Shown: positions 60,111-64,000 of the stretch, piece by piece
How positions within the stretch are numbered: the stretch's first letter is position 1
Layout of the letters: the number at the start of each line of letters is the position of its first letter
From: Stramonita haemastoma
Lineage: Eukaryota; Mollusca; Gastropoda; Neogastropoda; Muricidae
NCBI GenBank assembly: GCA_030674155.1
Contig: CM060323.1
Span: 43,217,011 to 43,281,010, forward strand
Length of the DNA stretch: 64,000 nucleotides
Reading direction: 5' to 3'
Position numbers and translations under genes: made by a program
The notes under the pieces: model-generated
Database searches by the model: none
Told to the model about the DNA's origin: nothing
The model's input: only the letters and a program-made list of their open reading frames with translations

Positions 60111-63100
60111 AAAGACAGACAGAGAGACAGAGAGAGAGCATGAGCATGAGTGAGGTAGCTGACCTCCAGATATTCATCCACAATTTTCTGCCTCTTCTCT
60201 TCCTCCTCAGGATCGGAGTCATGCACAGCACGCAGCTGATCCAGCGTGTGTTGAGGGTTGAAGCGGACGATGTTTTTCCGGTTCAGTGGCTTGTCAAACA
60301 CTTTGGCTGCCTCTGTTGGAGAGTATCGATGTATCTTGCTGCAACACACACAACCACATCATATGCTTCATTCCGTATTTCCTTCTCTCTGTAAAAGACA
60401 GTTAAAGCGAAAAGCAGAAAAACAAAAGTTAGTTGTGGAATGAATGACAAAAAAAATGTGCAGAATGGTTCAGTAGAAGAAAATGCAAAAAGCGAGAAGT
60501 AAGCTTTGGAAGGGGGAGCAGAGAAGTGAAGTAGAAAATGGAGGGTGGAAAGAAAAATAATCATGTGAGAGGGGAAAGAAAATAAATAGCACAGAAAGGT
60601 AGCACCAAGTCAAATTTGGAAATGGTACACAAGAAAAGAGGCTGTGGAATGTCTAAGAGTAGAATGTAAAAGGGGGAAAAAATGTAAAGGGGGAAGCAGT
60701 AGTAGTCTGAGTAGTATAAAAAGAAATATGTCATTTTGAAAAAAGGGAAAAAGTAAACTGCAGAAAGAAAAAGACAAAGTGAGAAGTGGAAAGCATAATA
60801 GACAGCAGACAGAACAAAAACCAGGGAAAAGAGATCAAGCAGACTGTAACACCCCCACTCCTCCCTGGTGTCAAAGGAGAAAGAAAGGAAAGAAGGCAGC
60901 AAACGTAACTAACCTGTCTGTCAAGCCGTACATGTCCTTGAGATGCTGTTTCAACACCAGCAGTAGAATACAGCCCTGAGATTGCTGCATGATTTCTTGG
61001 AGAGGAGTGATGTCATCTGGTAATCGAGCTGAAACAAAGTATTAAAAAATTCACACTATTGACCTGTCTCCTTTTTATCACTATTGACTCCTTTCATACC
61101 AAGAAACAAATCATACAACTGATGGTTATATGGTAAGACTGAATAACACGTTCCAATACATAAAAGTAATTTGCAAGCAACTGTAATAAATATCTCAAAC
61201 ATATAAAAAACCTCACACTCATGTCTTATAACTCCTAAACTGGGAGTGCAAATTTGAGAAAAGATTTACTTTTTTAGAGACTGAATTCTCATATTGTCTG
61301 TATATGGACATACTTTACCTTCAAATCATCTTTCTTTAAATTTAAATGCACTGAAAATGCATAAAATTTGTATATATATATTTCTTTTAGGTGGCAACTT
61401 ACTGATAAGAGATTCCGGATCATCATCATCGTCATCCTCTGCTGCCAGTTTTTTTCTTTGTTCTTCTGTCAGACCCTCAGGGTGTGTGCCGTTCTGCTCT
61501 CCGTGGTTTCTGGGCACCAGGCTCTGCACAGCATAAGTTTTATCTTGTTTTCTTCTCATGATGGAAACAAGCTATGCATTTGTTGCATACTTTCAAGCAG
61601 CACAAAAAACAACCCCTCCCCCCCAACAACAACAAAAAAATATGTATCAGTTATCTGCATAATCAGTCTTTCTCTAAAGCCACAAAGAGTCAATTAATTT
61701 GATTTTTTTTTTCTAACATGACTGACCTCTTTGAAGGACTGCATGAGGTTGGATCCTGCCACGGACACAATGATGTCAATCTGGTGAATGACAAACAGTG
61801 GCTCGTCCTGCACTTGGAATGGGAAGAAGGCCAGGTTGTCAGCCACGTACACCTGTTCTCCCATCGTGATTTTCTGCAACTGAATCACCACTCTTGTCAG
61901 TACACATACTAACATCATGAAGTCTACGGGTAATATATATCACCGCTGTAGTCTAGTGGTTGGGGCGTTGGACTCGTAATCGAAAGGTTGCGGGTTCGAT
62001 CCCAGCTTTCGGCTATGGTGTTGTGCCCTTGGAAAAGGCACTTTACAGCTATTTTCTCACCCCACCCAGGTGTAAAAGGGGATACCAACCTTGTGTTGGG
62101 GGTTAACCCTGCGATAGACTGGCATCCTATCCAGGGGGGAGTCTATGACTCTCAGTCACTTAACGCCACAGAAACCGAGATAAACACCGGCCTGATGAGC
62201 CTTAGGCTCGGGACAGACTTTAACTCTCTATATATATAAAACGAACCAAAATTTGAATATTTCATTGCATTTATTTTTTTCAAAGAAATGACGAAAGTAA
62301 AGTGAAGTAACAAACAGAACTAAAACAAAAGATGTCAGGGAAGACTTACGACTTAATTAGCATTACACAAAAAGGGGGAAAAAAGATTATAAAAAAAAAA
62401 AGTTTTTTCCTTTCCTCTATAAAACCAACAATCCTCCCTTTCACAAAAGGGCTTAAAAACACATCCACAAAAAATGACAAGACTTACTCCTGTATCATCA
62501 AAGAGATTGAGCAGGGAGGTAAGCAGGCCTCGACGATGTGAGCGGTTGGAGCGTAGCACAGAGTAGAGAAACCCGTTGAAGGATTGGAACTGACCCTCCT
62601 CCATCTGGCGGAAGCCCCGGATCGGTTCCAGAGGGTTGGTTTTGTGTAACACTTGCTGCAGGCGGTACGAGTTCTTGATGCCTTGGAGAGCTTTCATCTA
62701 CACACAGACACACATCAGTATAAGAAATGTACATGTCTGTGTGTTCCAGATCACTGTGTACATGCTACCAACAGGTTTTTTTGGGGGGTTGTTTTTTGCC
62801 AACACTTGTTTCAGTTTACAGGCACATGGAAGAGGTTTATTATGTTGGTTCCATCAAATTATTTGCGAGAAACATTACATGAACTGAAAAGACAGCTTTT
62901 CCTATTGTGTGTCTTCTGATGTCCTTGGTGGTTTTTTTTGTTTTTTTTGTTTTTTTTTTTACCTGACTTGTCTTTTCTGCATTCTCATGCCCAAGGATAC
63001 AAATTACTGCAAGTGCACGAAACTTTTTAAAGTGAAAAAAAAAAAGATAAAAGGGGAAAGTAAAAGGACTTGGAGGGAGAGTGACTGATCCTACACAACT

Positions 63101-63632
63101 TACGTGGGTGAAACCTGGATACTTTTTCTCTATCTCCTCCAGCTGCTGGTCTGCCTTGATGCGAACCAAGCTCTCTGGGTCAGTGCTCATACAGATCAGG
63201 TAAGGCATACACTGAAAACAGAAACACTCACTTCAGTACAACAGATAATGAAACAAGAAAGGACAGCAGGTAATGCATAACAGACATAACGATAACTACT
63301 GAAATCAATGAGTTGACCTGGTGTAGAGTTTTGGATAATTAAGCCACAACATTGATAGTTTATATGTTTTACAGGTTCAAACTCAAGAAACTTTTGAAAT
63401 GAATCAAGTCAATCACAATCTAGCTAAGAAGGATGACCTAGAAAAAGGAAAAGGCAAAAGCAGAGCAACATGAAGATCTGATGAAGACCAGACTGACCTG
63501 GACGGATGAACGAGGCCCTGACGAAGGATAAGCTGTACAACGTTGAGAGCCGTGATTCGCACCTGAGAGTGGTCATGGTAAAAGGCTTCCAGCACCTGCT
63601 TCAAGTACAGCTGCACCACTGTGCTGGCCATA
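58538..63632 (-). CDS. NIPBL: NIPBL (Scc2) cohesin loader, C-terminal nine exons; gene continues past the window
   Basis: NIPBL loads cohesin onto chromatin with MAU2 and activates its ATPase (family knowledge). Nine exons encode about 480 C-terminal residues. HEAT-repeat sequence STVVQLYLKQVLEAFYHDHS, QVRITALNVVQLILRQGL and MPYLICMSTDPESLVRIKAD leads to KNSYRLQQ and LLTSLLNLFDDTG. Next come QVYVADNLAFFPFQVQDEPL and SNLMQSFKE. QGCILLLVLKQHLKDMYGLT and KIHRYSPTEAAKVFDK follow, and the end is an acidic, Lys/Arg-rich disordered tail with KKKRKKRKRVDGSDDD and DPDFVL. These blocks match animal NIPBL C-termini as I know them. Indels break the first and last exons. Same strand as the SHIPPO gene, 6.7 kb away. 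Confidence 0.9.
59375..59569 (-). CDS. NIPBL: NIPBL exon, acidic linker
   Basis: 65 codons, phase 0: FRDLMMSIDPTDDDDSGDEQ, TPIRKSPAHEGDGGD and MDGVQAADGTGGD. Acceptor TTTGACAG, donor GTGAGT. Confidence 0.88.
60026..60112. repeat. (GA)n microsatellite in a NIPBL intron
   Basis: On the transcribed strand a CT tract about 50 nt after the donor at 60163. Confidence 0.95.
60164..60338 (-). CDS. NIPBL: NIPBL exon
   Basis: C completes Ser, then KIHRYSPTEAAKVFDKPLNR, KNIVRFNPQHTLDQLRAVHD and EEEEKRQKIVDEYLE. Acceptor GTGTTGCAG, donor GTCAGC. Confidence 0.93.
60914..61028 (-). CDS. NIPBL: NIPBL exon
   Basis: RLPDDITPLQEIMQQSQGCI and LLLVLKQHLKDMYGLTD. Phase 1 in, phase 2 out. Acceptor TTGTTTCAG, donor GTTAGT. 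Confidence 0.93.
61403..61523 (-). CDS. NIPBL: NIPBL exon, charged insert
   Basis: SLVPRNHGEQNGTHPEGLTE, EQRKKLAAEDDDDDDPES, LI. Acceptor GCTGTGCAG, donor GTAAGT, phase 1 out. Confidence 0.88.
61727..61873 (-). CDS. NIPBL: NIPBL exon, HEAT region
   Basis: 49 codons: KITMGEQVYVADNLAFFPFQ, VQDEPLFVIHQIDIIVSVAG, SNLMQSFKE. Acceptor AGTTGCAG, donor GTCAGT. Confidence 0.95.
61941..62225 (+). mobile_element. SINE-B, copy 5, in a NIPBL intron
   Basis: Intact + strand head CACCGCTGTAGTCTAGTGGT and GTTGCGGGTTCGATCCCAGC. A CTCGTAA stretch at the anticodon-loop place hints at a tRNA-Thr(CGT)-like source (tentative). Confidence 0.92.
62488..62697 (-). CDS. NIPBL: NIPBL exon, HEAT region
   Basis: 70 codons: MKALQGIKNSYRLQQVLHKT, NPLEPIRGFRQMEEGQFQSF, NGFLYSVLRSNRSHRRGLLT, SLLNLFDDTG. 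Donor GTAAGT. Confidence 0.95.
63104..63211 (-). CDS. NIPBL: NIPBL exon, HEAT region
   Basis: 36 codons: CMPYLICMSTDPESLVRIKA, DQQLEEIEKKYPGFTH. Acceptor TGTTTTCAG, donor GTAAGT. Confidence 0.95.
63498..63632 (-). CDS. NIPBL: NIPBL exon, HEAT region (first exon inside the window)
   Basis: MASTVVQLYLKQVLEAFYHD, HSQVRITALNVVQLILRQGL, VHP. One base appears lost in CATCCGTCCAG: restoring it would give HPVQ and a phase-0 join to the next exon. The remaining 370 bases to the window end look intronic. Confidence 0.92.
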
Positions 63633-64000
63633 CTGCAAACACACAATGAAATAAGATTACCATTACTTCACTGGGACCAGCTGCATCACATGCTATTTTA
63701 TAGCCGATGGATTGATATGCTTCTTTACATATACAAGAACGTCACACTTCAGCTGTTTATATATTCACAGACATTGCACAACATTGCTTACAATAATGTA
63801 CAAGTAATACAAAGGTATGATAATGTCAATAAAGTTGTATACCTTGGAAAACAAAACCAAAATAAACCAAAAAAGACAGTGCTGATAGCATGAGGTTGGG
63901 AGGTGACTAAGAAGAATCACTCTTTCTATATGAGAATTGTCAAAATTTGTCACCTTGATGTTCAAAGTGTAAGGTAGCTGACAGAATAATTTATTTAGGT

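Noticed and set aside
63765..63965. 66-codon minus-strand frame near the right edge as a NIPBL exon
   Set aside because: No similarity to NIPBL HEAT sequence and no suitable splice borders; it looks intronic.

Overview
This is eukaryotic DNA, most likely from a gastropod or related lophotrochozoan. Genes are split by large introns with GT/AG borders. The non-coding DNA is packed with dinucleotide tracts, minisatellites and several families of tRNA-derived SINEs. One SINE core (about 30.5 kb) and the style of the LINEs match what I recall of mollusc genomes; that attribution is from memory, not a search.

Three host genes are recognisable. (1) 7.9-24.2 kb, + strand: a vasa/DDX4-type germline DEAD-box helicase, assembled here from 12 exons. 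It has a Gly-rich N-terminus, seven CCHC zinc knuckles, the helicase core from Q-motif to motif VI, and an acidic-Trp C-terminus (DDESWD, stop at 24148). (2) 31.6-51.8 kb, - strand: a ten-exon sperm-tail/ciliary PG-rich-repeat (SHIPPO) protein whose layout resembles CIMAP2/LEXM. (3) 58.5-63.6 kb, - strand: the C-terminal nine exons of the cohesin loader NIPBL (Scc2), running off the right edge. Vasa and the SHIPPO gene are convergent; the SHIPPO gene and NIPBL are in tandem.

The left 7 kb holds a nearly full-length but broken non-LTR retrotransposon. Its ORF1 opens with a hydrophobic leader followed by a canonical 2A ribosome-skipping motif (GDVERNPGP). The element sits between two (CT)n tracts. 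Other LINE remnants lie at 20.3, 30.9, 42.9-44.4 and 55.4 kb. SINE-like families are labelled A to I for cross-reference; one (38.6 kb) joins a tRNA-like head to a 5S rRNA-like segment.

The most unusual pattern is that tandem duplications repeatedly include, or start at, splice sites of the first two genes: the last vasa acceptor (6 copies), a SHIPPO donor (about 15 copies), and at least five other donors (2-4 copies).

Coding exons of all three genes carry isolated single-base indels, many in homopolymers, that break otherwise well-conserved frames. I read these mainly as consensus errors in the assembly rather than three dead genes, but they mean the exon translations here are not literally continuous.
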